Of a DNA stretch of 64,000 nt, positions 53,290 through 61,768 are shown in pieces. Each line of letters begins with the position of its first letter. The stretch's first letter is position 1. Below the pieces are notes generated by a model that was not told the DNA's origin, did not search any database, and was given only the letters and a program-made list of their open reading frames with translations. The DNA is from Alphaproteobacteria bacterium (GTDB lineage Bacteria > Pseudomonadota > Alphaproteobacteria > RF32 > CAG-239): contig CAAGHP010000014.1 of assembly GCA_900769705.1 (NCBI GenBank), positions 62,001 through 126,000 on the forward strand, in the 5' to 3' direction. The translations under genes were made by a program, and so were the position numbers.

Positions 53290-55263
53290 ATGAAAGCGCA
53301 GGACTTAAAAAATTCCATATTACAACTGGCTATTCAAGGTAAACTTGTCCCTCAAGATGCGAGTGATGAGCCAGCCGAAGTTTTATACGCCAAAATCCAA
53401 GCCGAAAAACAAAAACTAATTAAAGAGGGTAAAATCAAAAAAGATAAAACTTTACCACCAATCACCGACGACGAAATACCATTTGAAATCCCTTCAACTT
53501 GGAAATGGGTACGATTAGGTGATATTGGTGAATCAAGAATAGGATTAACTTATCATCCAGAAGACATATCTGATGATGGAATGATTGTTTTGCGTTCAAG
53601 TAATATACAAAACAATAAGCTATCTTTTAATGATGTGGTTAGAGTTAAGGCATCAGTTCCAAATAATCTATTAGTAAATACGGGGGATATTATTATTTGT
53701 GCCCGAAATGGAAGTAAGGCATTAGTTGGTAAATCCGCTATTATCCAAGATATAAAAGAACCTATGACGTTTGGTGCATTTATGGCTATTTATAAAAGTC
53801 CGATTAACGAGTACGTCAAAATTTATTTGGATTCTCCGCTATTCAAGAAAACATTGGACGCAGTAAATACTGTAACTATTAACCAAATTACACAAAAAAA
53901 TTTAAATAACGCAATTATTCCGCTTCCACCACTATCCGAGCAAAAGCGGATTGTCGCAAAAATTGAAGAATTAGAGCCGTTTGTTAAGCAATATGATAAA
54001 GCGGAGACAGAATTATCGGCTTTGAATGGTAGTTTTCCTGAGCAGTTGAAAAAATCAATTTTGCAATACGCTATTCAAGGTAAGCTGGTCGCACAAGATG
54101 CCAACGATGAGTCAGCCGAGGCTTTATACGACAAAATCCAAGCTGAAAAACAAAGGCTCATCAAAGAAGGTAAAATTAAAAAGGACAAACCTTTACCACC
54201 AATCACCGACGACGAAATACCATTTACAATCCCTTCAACTTGGAAATGGGTACGATGGGGAAATTTATCTCAAGAAATACAATATGGATATAATGCATCA
54301 GCTCAAGAAACAGGCAGAATAAAAATGCTTCGTATAAGCGATATTCAAAATGGAAAGGTATCATGGAATACAGTCCCGTATTGTGAAATCAATGAAAAAG
54401 AAATTCCAAATTATGTATTAAAACAAAATGATATATTGTTTGCAAGAACAGGAGGAACAGTCGGAAAATCTTATCTTGTGAAGGAAGTCCCAGTAGAAGC
54501 AATATATGCAGGATACCTTATTCGAACCAGATACAGCTTAAAACTTTCTCCTGAATATATGAAATATTTTATGGATAGCCAACTTTATTGGGATCAATTA
54601 AGAAATGGAACAATAGCAACAGCACAACCAAATTGTAATGGGCAAACTTTATCTAAAATGCTTATACCACTTCCACCACTTGCCGAACAACATCGTATCG
54701 TCGCCAAAGTCAACGACCTAATGCAATATTGTGAAGAATTAACCCACCCAGAAAAAAGAAAAGAGGTTGAGCCTATAACGATTGAATGGTTAATTGATAA
54801 AGGTTTTGACTCGTGTAAACAAAATGGTTATACGGACGTAAATGCTATTCTGGATGAATTGAACATCGCAGTTATGCAAGACCGCAACTTGAAAAAAGGT
54901 CGCATAGAATATGATAACAATAAGAAAAAATTTCAAATTTGGGTTAATGATTTGAATGATAATTGGACTAAAGCCCACGAATTAGTGCATTATGTGAACG
55001 ATAACAACGAGATAAAGTTATATGGCGCAGTTGGTCGTAAGGACGAAACATCATTATCAAAATCAAAAGAACGTAATGTAGATGTCTTAACTGCTGAAAT
55101 TTTAATGCCTGAGGATATTTTCGTTTCTGCAGTTGAACAAGATAATATCGGAAAATATGCGTTTGTAGATAATGCAACTATACGCAAATTGGGCAAACAA
55201 TTCCGTGTTTCAGACGATGCTGTCAAAATTCGTTTGCAAAATCTAGGCTATCATACAAAGTAA
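53290..55263 (+). CDS. hsdS: HsdS specificity subunit fused to an ImmA/IrrE-type metallopeptidase domain
   Basis: A 657-residue protein. Residues 1-500 are a normal HsdS: two target-recognition domains, each introduced by a repeated block (AIQGKLVPQDASDEPAE and AIQGKLVAQDANDESAE) and each ended by a PLPPL-EQ-RIVAK helix. From about residue 520 the frame continues into a domain with HELVH (563-567) and AEILMPEDIF with Glu603, the pattern of ImmA/IrrE zinc peptidases that cleave repressors. No stop or start codon with a ribosome-binding site separates the two parts. The ATG at 53290 is favoured by its spacing after the upstream stop. HsdS sets DNA specificity; the role of the peptidase part is unknown. 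Confidence 0.85.
   Translation: MKAQDLKNSILQLAIQGKLVPQDASDEPAEVLYAKIQAEKQKLIKEGKIKKDKTLPPITDDEIPFEIPSTWKWVRLGDIGESRIGLTYHPEDISDDGMIVLRSSNIQNNKLSFNDVVRVKASVPNNLLVNTGDIIICARNGSKALVGKSAIIQDIKEPMTFGAFMAIYKSPINEYVKIYLDSPLFKKTLDAVNTVTINQITQKNLNNAIIPLPPLSEQKRIVAKIEELEPFVKQYDKAETELSALNGSFPEQLKKSILQYAIQGKLVAQDANDESAEALYDKIQAEKQRLIKEGKIKKDKPLPPITDDEIPFTIPSTWKWVRWGNLSQEIQYGYNASAQETGRIKMLRISDIQNGKVSWNTVPYCEINEKEIPNYVLKQNDILFARTGGTVGKSYLVKEVPVEAIYAGYLIRTRYSLKLSPEYMKYFMDSQLYWDQLRNGTIATAQPNCNGQTLSKMLIPLPPLAEQHRIVAKVNDLMQYCEELTHPEKRKEVEPITIEWLIDKGFDSCKQNGYTDVNAILDELNIAVMQDRNLKKGRIEYDNNKKKFQIWVNDLNDNWTKAHELVHYVNDNNEIKLYGAVGRKDETSLSKSKERNVDVLTAEILMPEDIFVSAVEQDNIGKYAFVDNATIRKLGKQFRVSDDAVKIRLQNLGYHTK
53311..53516 (+). 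repeat. Direct repeat within hsdS, copy 1
   Basis: About 206 bases that recur 740 bases downstream (54051-54256). Identity is highest in the last 80 bases, where a stretch from TTTACCACCAATCACC onward is identical for over 30 bases. The repeats precede the two target-recognition domains. Confidence 0.85.
54051..54256 (+). repeat. Direct repeat within hsdS, copy 2
   Basis: Second copy of the block at 53311-53516. Recombination between the copies, or with other hsdS genes, would swap or drop a target-recognition domain. Confidence 0.85.
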
Positions 55264-55349
55264 AATATTAAAATATAGTATATCAATCTTGCGTTTCAAC
55301 CAAGAAAATCTTAAATATATCAAAAATATAATTTGATTGAGGTTTTAAA

Positions 55350-55754
55350 ATGAAGCGTGAAAAAATAATAGATGAATTGCTTTGTTATATGCGAGATGAA
55401 GTTGTTGCAGCTGGTAGTAATATCAATACAGCTCGTTTTGATTTTTTATTTGATGACAATGACAAAGGTAATAATGACCTTATTAATCTTCAGAAAAAGA
55501 TTAAAGTCGACGATGAAATGATAAAATCAATATTAAGAGAATGTGTTACAGATGATTATATAAAACGCTTTTCAGCTGACGAAGAATTTAAATTTTTGAG
55601 TATAACAGATAAAGGAATGGCAAGAGCAAAATCAGTACAATTATCTTCACCTAAAAGAGAATGTATAAAGATTATATTATATCATCCTTTATTTAATACA
55701 ATAATTTCTGGCATAATTTCTTTTGCCATCGGTTTTTATTTTGGAGGTAAATAA
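55350..55754 (+). CDS. Small protein with winged-helix-like N-terminus and C-terminal membrane helix
   Basis: A 134-residue protein of unknown function. The first 95 residues look like a helical/winged-helix domain (DDEMIKSILRECVTDDYIKRF, FLSITDKGMARAKS). Residues about 112-131 (LFNTIISGIISFAIGFYFGG) form a C-terminal membrane anchor. Its stop overlaps the start of the next gene (TAATG), so the pair is translationally coupled. Confidence 0.6.
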   Translation: MKREKIIDELLCYMRDEVVAAGSNINTARFDFLFDDNDKGNNDLINLQKKIKVDDEMIKSILRECVTDDYIKRFSADEEFKFLSITDKGMARAKSVQLSSPKRECIKIILYHPLFNTIISGIISFAIGFYFGGK

Positions 55755-55996
55755 TGAAAGATAAATATAGCGTAAAATTTAAATGTGTTTTTTGCGGAAG
55801 TGAGGAATTCTCCGTGCCTGAAGAAAACTATGAACCCAAACCAAAAGAACAAATTAAATGCGCTAAATGTGGAAGATTAAATGATTATGAAGCTCTACAC
55901 GATTTAGCAGTGAAAGAAGGTATAAACGTTATAGAAAAAGATTTAGACCAAGAAATTAAAAAAATGTTTAAAAAAGTTGGTTTTAAGCTTAAATAA
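55754..55996 (+). CDS. Small zinc-ribbon protein
   Basis: An 80-residue protein with two Cys-x2-Cys pairs (CVFC and CAKC, about 26 residues apart) that would bind zinc, and a lysine-rich C-terminal helix. No family is certain. It is coupled to the tail-anchored protein upstream, which suggests that the two act together. Confidence 0.6.
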   Translation: MKDKYSVKFKCVFCGSEEFSVPEENYEPKPKEQIKCAKCGRLNDYEALHDLAVKEGINVIEKDLDQEIKKMFKKVGFKLK

Positions 55997-56141
55997 CACT
56001 TTCTTCTTTTTATCAAGTCTTTATCGATTTATTTAATTTTCTAAAATATATCAATTCATCGCTTGAACTCTTGAAGATGTGAAAATATAAAATAATAAAA
56101 AGAGTAACGAATGCGAAGTAATAAGTTTAACAAATTTAACA

Positions 56142-56171
56142 AGAGGGTCGGAAGAAATTCCGGCTCTTTTT
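56142..56171 (+). terminator. Hairpin with T-run upstream of the DUF3768 gene
   Basis: AGAG and TCGGAA pair with TTCCGG and CTCT around a two-base bulge, then five T. It lies 21 bases before the next start codon, so it either ends an upstream transcript or attenuates the DUF3768 gene. Confidence 0.55.
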
Positions 56172-56192
56172 GTTTTAAACGAAAGGCAAAAA

Positions 56193-56522
56193 ATGGACAA
56201 CAAGATTAAGAAAATCCGAGAATTGAATGATAATTTACGGCAAAACTTTTCCGGTGGTCGGGTTATGCTGACAAGAGGTGTTGCTGATTTACCTTTGGCT
56301 ACACGGCTAAAAATTATACAAAAAGTCCAAAGTTTTAATAATTTCAACGCAAGCAACGACCCTTACGGCGAACACGATTTTGGAGCTTTTGATTTTAACG
56401 GTGTTACCTACTTTTGGAAAATTGATTATTACGACCACGATTATATATATTTAAGTGCTGATGCAGCCGATTCTAATTTAACGAATCGCGTTTTAACAAT
56501 AATGCGTGCAGATGAATATTAA
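56193..56522 (+). CDS. DUF3768 family protein
   Basis: A 109-residue protein that matches the DUF3768 pattern found in alphaproteobacterial plasmids and mobile elements: IRELNDNLRQ, GGRVMLTRGVADLP, NDPYGEHDFGAFD, FWKIDYYDHDY and the C-terminal NRVLTIMRADEY. Function unknown. It is the last gene of the island before tRNA-Lys and supports mobile origin. AAAGGC precedes the ATG. Confidence 0.8.
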   Translation: MDNKIKKIRELNDNLRQNFSGGRVMLTRGVADLPLATRLKIIQKVQSFNNFNASNDPYGEHDFGAFDFNGVTYFWKIDYYDHDYIYLSADAADSNLTNRVLTIMRADEY

Positions 56523-56624
56523 ATAAATATTTCGAAAATTTCGAATATTTCGGCAGGTATATTTTATGGAATTGTCATTTATTGTAACTTTAAAAAGTGG
56601 GACAGGAGTGGGATAAATTCTTGT

Positions 56625-56665
56625 TCTAAAAAAGAAAAGACCTAGGATATAACTCCTAAGTCTTT
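56625..56665 (-). terminator. Terminator of the tRNA-Lys gene
   Basis: On the minus strand, AAAGACTTAGGA pairs with TCCTAGGTCTTT (one G-U-type mismatch) around a six-base loop, followed by TCTTTTTT. It lies just downstream of the tRNA 3' end. Confidence 0.85.
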
Positions 56666-56673
56666 GATTTTGT

Positions 56674-56749
56674 TGGTGAGCTCGGTGGGATTCGAACCCG
56701 CGACCCTTTGATTAAAAGTCAAATGCTCTACCGACTGAGCTACGAACTC
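56674..56749 (-). tRNA. tRNA-Lys, anticodon TTT
   Basis: On the minus strand the acceptor stem GAGTTCG pairs with CGAGCTC. The D arm GCTCAGTCGGTAGAGC, the anticodon loop CTTTTAA and the T arm GCGGGTTCGAATCCCAC are all canonical. The discriminator A is followed by an encoded CCA. The 3' end faces the island, as expected for an integration site, but no duplicated tRNA end was found at the far side. Confidence 0.97.
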
Positions 56750-56902
56750 GCTTAACGAGTATGCTTATATTAGATAAAATTGCGGAAGTCAATAGAAAAA
56801 ATAAAAAAAGTTAAAAAAAATGAAATTAGTGTTTATTTATTAAGATTTGTATGTTAATATTCCTTAAATTTTGATAAAAACTTAGTTTTGTAGAGGTTAT
56901 GT

Positions 56903-57223
56903 ATGACTATTAGCAATGAAATTGGGCAAAAAGGCAGATATAGTATTTTGCAAAATGCTAAAGGCGAAATTATGTTGATGATGGATAGCCGTGCAGGAGG
57001 TCCTGAAAATCCGCGTTTTATTTATGATGGCGGCGACAGGGCGTTGCTTTATCGCTCTCAAGAAAGCTCAGTTGCGTTTAACAATATAGACAATGGCGCA
57101 CGTTCTCCGTTGAAATCTGTGTCTGAGATTTTGGTGGTAGAAATTGATAATGATGATGTTGAGCGTGAATATATTGTTCCGGTTCGTTTGGTTAAAAACG
57201 TTCAAAGTCTGATTATTTCATAA
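56903..57223 (+). CDS. Hypothetical protein
   Basis: A 106-residue soluble protein of unknown function, mainly strands by appearance (GRYSILQNAKGEIMLMM, ILVVEIDNDDVEREYIVPV). It lies 16 bases before the NuoL-like gene, where nuoK would be expected, but has no membrane helix and is not NuoK. GAGG precedes the ATG. Confidence 0.6.
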   Translation: MTISNEIGQKGRYSILQNAKGEIMLMMDSRAGGPENPRFIYDGGDRALLYRSQESSVAFNNIDNGARSPLKSVSEILVVEIDNDDVEREYIVPVRLVKNVQSLIIS

Positions 57224-57239
57224 GTTAAAGTTGGCTTAA

Positions 57240-58928
57240 ATGATTGCAGATACCGCATTTCTGTTAATTGTTGTTGCCTTTTTAAGTAGTATAAAAATTG
57301 GCATAAAAACAGACCGAGTTTTTTCGCGGTTGCTCTTTTTGTGCGTAACTGCCGTCTGTTATATTTTTTATCGGCATAGCGATGCTGCCGTTGAGCAGAC
57401 ATTTTCTTTTGTATGGAATAGTTCGCCCAGTGGGAACATTATGGTGGATATTATTTCAAATCGGTATAATTGCCGGCTTATTTTGCCGTTTTTATTTATC
57501 AGTCTGTTGGCAATCGGCTATAATGCGGTGTTTCGCTATGAAGAGCGGCGCGGAATTTTCAACGCGATTATTTTGTTTGATTTGACAGCTTTGATAATGA
57601 TGATTACCAGCAACAATCTTGTGCAGCTGCTTTCAGGTTTGTTTGCTGTTGATGTGTTGGCTTTGCTTTTGATTAGAGATGTTGAAAGTTCAAAAACTTA
57701 TGCTACGCTGAATTTGTTGGCAGATATGTTGTTGTTTACGGTTTTGGCTGTGATAAACTGTCAGCTGGAGTCGTTGGATATGCGGCAGATTCTGAAATAT
57801 ACGCAAATCGGTTTGCATAAGGATTTTGTGACAGCAGCTGGTTTGCTTGCAGTATTTATAAAACTGGGAATTGTACCGTTTCACGAAGGTATGCAGCGTT
57901 TGAAAGATATTCGTTTTCATCGTCTGCAGAATGTGCTGTTTTTGACATCGCCGGCAGCGGCTCTGATTTTGTTACTAAAATTTAATTTGTTGTGGCAAAC
58001 ATCAGACTGTTTTTTGCCAATGCTGACAGGAATCAGCTGGCTGGGCATTGTGTGGGGCGGTATAAACTTATTCTGTGCAGAAAATGTAAAATTAAAAATA
58101 GTTTATATGCAGATGATGTTTGTTTCTATCCTGCTGCTGTTATTGATATCCCAAAATTTTATGTGGTCGGAAACATTCTCTAAACTATTGGTGTGTCAGT
58201 ATATGTCAGTAAGTCTGGTCTATTATCTATATTATCAAACGAATCGGACTGTAAGTTTGCTAAAACTTAAAGTAGGGCATTTTTCAGGAAGTTTATTCAT
58301 AAGCTTTGCTTATTTTACATATCTGGCTGTAGTTTGGCTGATGGCAATATATGTGATTGATTTGCAAAAAGCTGAATATCAGCAAAACTTGGGGGTTGCA
58401 GGATTATTATACCTGCTTTCGATTGCGCAACTGATGAGGCAATTTTGTTTTATCCGAGCCAAAAGCGAAGCGAATCGAAAAACAGCCTGTTTTAAGATTT
58501 TGTATTGGATTTTGACGCTGCCTGTCATAATTTATTGGATATATATCGAATCGAAAAATATTGCCGGTATGCCGCAAATTACGGCAAGTTTGATAGTAGT
58601 CGCTTTTATTTTCCTGACAATGTTGCCGATTCCTAATACGGTGTATAAAATCTATGCTTGCAATGCCGGACAGAAGCAAAAAGGTTTTGGGGAATTTTTC
58701 TGCTTTGTTTTTGTACAGCCGCTACAATGGATAGGTCGGGTTTTGGCTGTGATTATCGATAGAATGGTGGTTGAAAAAATTGTAGTCGGGTTCTCGGCGT
58801 TGTGTTTGCAAAGTGCAGTAAGGCTTTTTCGTAATCTGCATTATAATTTAGTAGGAGGAGGAATTATAATGCTGTTGATGTTGGCTGTGTTGTGGGCTGC
58901 GGCTTTTTATTGCGGAGGAATTGATTGA
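57240..58928 (+). CDS. nuoL: Degenerate NuoL-like (complex I antiporter-type) membrane protein
   Basis: A 562-residue polytopic protein, shorter than the usual NuoL of over 600 residues. Position before NuoM- and NuoN-like genes and the helix pattern identify it. The channel Lys is kept in AVFIKLGIVPFHEG (about residue 215). The broken-helix signature that normally follows ([20 protein letters not shown] type) is lost, and the usual channel Glu of TM5 appears as Asp in FAVDVLAL. Normal NuoL pumps protons in respiratory complex I. Here no nuoA-K genes are present upstream. It may be part of a reduced complex or on the way to loss. Confidence 0.65.
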   Translation: MIADTAFLLIVVAFLSSIKIGIKTDRVFSRLLFLCVTAVCYIFYRHSDAAVEQTFSFVWNSSPSGNIMVDIISNRYNCRLILPFLFISLLAIGYNAVFRYEERRGIFNAIILFDLTALIMMITSNNLVQLLSGLFAVDVLALLLIRDVESSKTYATLNLLADMLLFTVLAVINCQLESLDMRQILKYTQIGLHKDFVTAAGLLAVFIKLGIVPFHEGMQRLKDIRFHRLQNVLFLTSPAAALILLLKFNLLWQTSDCFLPMLTGISWLGIVWGGINLFCAENVKLKIVYMQMMFVSILLLLLISQNFMWSETFSKLLVCQYMSVSLVYYLYYQTNRTVSLLKLKVGHFSGSLFISFAYFTYLAVVWLMAIYVIDLQKAEYQQNLGVAGLLYLLSIAQLMRQFCFIRAKSEANRKTACFKILYWILTLPVIIYWIYIESKNIAGMPQITASLIVVAFIFLTMLPIPNTVYKIYACNAGQKQKGFGEFFCFVFVQPLQWIGRVLAVIIDRMVVEKIVVGFSALCLQSAVRLFRNLHYNLVGGGIIMLLMLAVLWAAAFYCGGID

Positions 58929-60334
58929 TGTCGGAATTGATTTTGATTATGCTGCTTCTGCCTTTAATCGGCTGCTGTTTTGTTTTAACGGCTCCTGATA
59001 GCAGAAATAATGCCTATAATGTTACATTTTTTACTCTTATAACCAATATATTGATTGTTTTGCGCTTGTTTTCATTGATTGATGTAAAAGCTGCTGAAAC
59101 AGAGGGATTTACTTATCGCTGGCTTGAAAATATTAGGCTTGACTTATATTTTGGAGTTGATGCGTTTTCGCTGTTGCTGATATTGGGGGTTTATTTTTCT
59201 TTGACCATAGGTTTGGTCGGGCTTAATGAAAATACCCGTAAAAACAAAATGCTGCTGCTTTTGACGCTCTATTTTGCAGGCTGTATTACGGCTTTTTTCA
59301 CAGCGGCCGACATTTTGTCGTTCTATGCTTTTTTTGCCGGAATGCTGCTACCGCTGTTTATGCTGATAGGAGCCTGCGGTAATACCAAAAAAATCCAAAT
59401 ACTGTATCGTTTTTTTATTTATAACCTTGTAGGCATTTTATTTTTGCTGGCAGCTTCGCTGATTATGTATAAATTTTATCACGGAAATATACGTTTGTCG
59501 GAAATCGCTTTGGTAGATATGACGCCGCACGCAGGGCTTTTGGTTTGGACAGCAGTCTGCGTCGCTTTTATTTCCCGCATTCCGGTTTGGCCTTTTCACT
59601 CATGGATTGCTTCAGTCAGCTCCAATATCCGCAATCCGTTGGTATATATAATGGTTAATATTCTGCCTTTGACCGGATTGTACGGTTTTGCCAGATTCTG
59701 GCCTTTAGCCGTGCCGGAAAGCATTAGTTCGTATCTACCGTATATTGAAGCTTTTACGGTGATGACTATGCTTTTTTTGGCCTTAATCGGCTGGGTAAGC
59801 CGTGAGTTTTTGTATAAACTGTTTGCTTATTCCACGGTTTATTATTTATTCTTTTTATTGGCGGTTATTTTACCTGTAGATACTTTGAAAATGAATATTG
59901 CCTATTCTTTGTTTATATTTTTGTTGGTTACGTCTTCTTTGATTATTTTGGATTTGCAATTTGAAGAAAAATGTCGGCTGCAAACTTGTGGATATCAAGG
60001 AATTCTAGCCTATATGCCGCGTTTTTCGATAATAATGTCATTTTTTGTGCTGACAGCAGTGGGATTGCCGATTTCTTCATTGTTTTGGAACAATTTTGTG
60101 CTGATATCAGAAATTTTTCAAGAGAACTTTGCGGTTGGTCTGTGGGTTATGGCGGCTTTAACCATTGTGGCTTTGAGCCTGCTGCATGAACTTTATGTAA
60201 TGCGGGATTTAAAGCATCATGAGGAAAAGGCAGAAAATTTAGAGGATTTGTCTTTAAAACAGCAAGTGTTTTTTGCCGGAATTGTTGCAGTTTTGTTTTT
60301 ATCGTTCTTTAATCCGCTGTGGTTTGTATTTTAG
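58928..60334 (+). CDS. nuoM: Degenerate NuoM-like membrane protein
   Basis: A 468-residue polytopic protein that starts at the ATG at 58928 after GGAGG. The segment SFYAFFAGMLLPLFMLIG aligns with the NuoM TM5 motif FFEG-LIPM, but the essential Glu is Ala137. In VAFISRIPVWPFHSWI the TM7 Lys is replaced by Arg217. The TM8 Lys (LLKMGGYGF in relatives) is Leu248 in ILPLTGLYGFARF. The overall fold and length are those of NuoM. Loss of these charges argues against normal proton pumping. Confidence 0.75.
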   Translation: MSELILIMLLLPLIGCCFVLTAPDSRNNAYNVTFFTLITNILIVLRLFSLIDVKAAETEGFTYRWLENIRLDLYFGVDAFSLLLILGVYFSLTIGLVGLNENTRKNKMLLLLTLYFAGCITAFFTAADILSFYAFFAGMLLPLFMLIGACGNTKKIQILYRFFIYNLVGILFLLAASLIMYKFYHGNIRLSEIALVDMTPHAGLLVWTAVCVAFISRIPVWPFHSWIASVSSNIRNPLVYIMVNILPLTGLYGFARFWPLAVPESISSYLPYIEAFTVMTMLFLALIGWVSREFLYKLFAYSTVYYLFFLLAVILPVDTLKMNIAYSLFIFLLVTSSLIILDLQFEEKCRLQTCGYQGILAYMPRFSIIMSFFVLTAVGLPISSLFWNNFVLISEIFQENFAVGLWVMAALTIVALSLLHELYVMRDLKHHEEKAENLEDLSLKQQVFFAGIVAVLFLSFFNPLWFVF

Positions 60335-60343
60335 GGGAATATT

Positions 60344-61768
60344 ATGATTGAAAGCATACTTTATCTTTCTCCTTTTGGAATTATGGGCGGCGGAGTGTTG
60401 CTGCTGCTTTTGTGCTATCTGCGGGAAAGTTCTACAGGTGTATCTTTTCGGTTGGCTAAAATATTTACCGTAATAGGGTTCGGGGCTTCCGTTATTTTTT
60501 ATAACCGATCGGCTTTTCCGGAAATGATGCAGGCAAATTACTTTTCGCTGATGTTTTTGGTTTTGATGTTTGCCGCAATGTGCGCCACTTTATTTTTATC
60601 CCGCAAATGGTATTCCAGCATGAATATCAGCGGTTCGCTTTTTTGCTGCGGTTTATTACTATCTGGGTTTGCCGGATTATTATTGGTTATGTCTGAAAAC
60701 TTGGGCTTGACCTTTTGCAGCATCGGTGGACTTTTAGTGGCTAATTATTTGTTGTTTATTCATGCAGATAAGAAAAAAGAAGTCTATGTAAGCAGCCGGC
60801 TATATGCCTTGTCGGCATTGACCGTTTGGGCGCTGATGACAGGTATTACCGTTTATTTAGGAAGCCAGAATGCAGATTTGACGTATGCTTCTTTGGAAAC
60901 ATATTTTGAAAATAATACTGAAAGTGGGATGGTGTTTGCAGTGGCCGCCGCTATTGTTTTAGTGTTTGTATTTTTGCTAGGGCTGTCGCCTTTGCATTTT
61001 TGGTATACCGAGACAACCGGACAAATTGTTTTGCCGGTGTTTACTTATTTTACACTTGTGCCGGTAAGTGTGTATTGGGCGGCTTTCATAAAACTTAATA
61101 TTCAGGTTTTCGCGCCTGTTGAGCCGCGTATGAGTATTTTTTGCCAAGGATTAGCGCTGCTCTCTTTGTTTGCCGGAGCAATAGGGGCTTGCAGCGGTAA
61201 AAATATCCGTAAGATATTTGCTTACAGTTCTGTTTATCAGCAAGGAATTATATTTTTAATGCTGCAAAGATTGTCGCCGGATGCGTTAAACACAGCATTT
61301 GTGTATCTAGTGGTATATTTGGTGGCTATGTATGGTGTGTGCGCTTGTTTGTTCGGGTTGAAAAATAAAGGTGAATACTTGTTCATGCTCAGCGATTTTG
61401 AGGGCGCCTCGTTTAAACGTCCGTATATTTCGGCTGCGCTTAGCATATTTTTGTTTTCATTGATTGGATTTCCACCGTTTTTAGGATTTTTGGGCATGTT
61501 TGCCGTATTCAGCGATTTAGTGTTGCATAACAACTTTTATCAGTTGGCAGCTTTGCTGACAGCACTTGTTATTTTGGCTTATTCTTATTTACAGATTGTC
61601 AAAACTTTATATTTTGAAAATAGTAATATAGCTTTTGACCGGGCAGACAGAGGAATCTATGCCGCTGTTTTACTGACAATATTGCTGATGATTGTATTGA
61701 TAGTGCAGCCGCACTTTTTGATGCAAGATTTGGAGTGGATTTTAGAAGGAGCCTTGGTATGGCATTGA
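60344..61768 (+). CDS. nuoN: Degenerate NuoN-like membrane protein
   Basis: A 474-residue polytopic protein in the nuoN position. The segment VFVFLLGLSPLHFWY aligns with the NuoN TM7 motif F-K-x4-P-F/L-H-x-W, with Leu in place of the conserved Lys. A later segment, FLFSLIGFPPFLGFLG, matches the conserved SL-G-PP-GF-GK motif except that the terminal Lys is missing. Its stop overlaps the birA start by 10 bases, as in intact alphaproteobacterial nuo operons. Confidence 0.75.
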   Translation: MIESILYLSPFGIMGGGVLLLLLCYLRESSTGVSFRLAKIFTVIGFGASVIFYNRSAFPEMMQANYFSLMFLVLMFAAMCATLFLSRKWYSSMNISGSLFCCGLLLSGFAGLLLVMSENLGLTFCSIGGLLVANYLLFIHADKKKEVYVSSRLYALSALTVWALMTGITVYLGSQNADLTYASLETYFENNTESGMVFAVAAAIVLVFVFLLGLSPLHFWYTETTGQIVLPVFTYFTLVPVSVYWAAFIKLNIQVFAPVEPRMSIFCQGLALLSLFAGAIGACSGKNIRKIFAYSSVYQQGIIFLMLQRLSPDALNTAFVYLVVYLVAMYGVCACLFGLKNKGEYLFMLSDFEGASFKRPYISAALSIFLFSLIGFPPFLGFLGMFAVFSDLVLHNNFYQLAALLTALVILAYSYLQIVKTLYFENSNIAFDRADRGIYAAVLLTILLMIVLIVQPHFLMQDLEWILEGALVWH

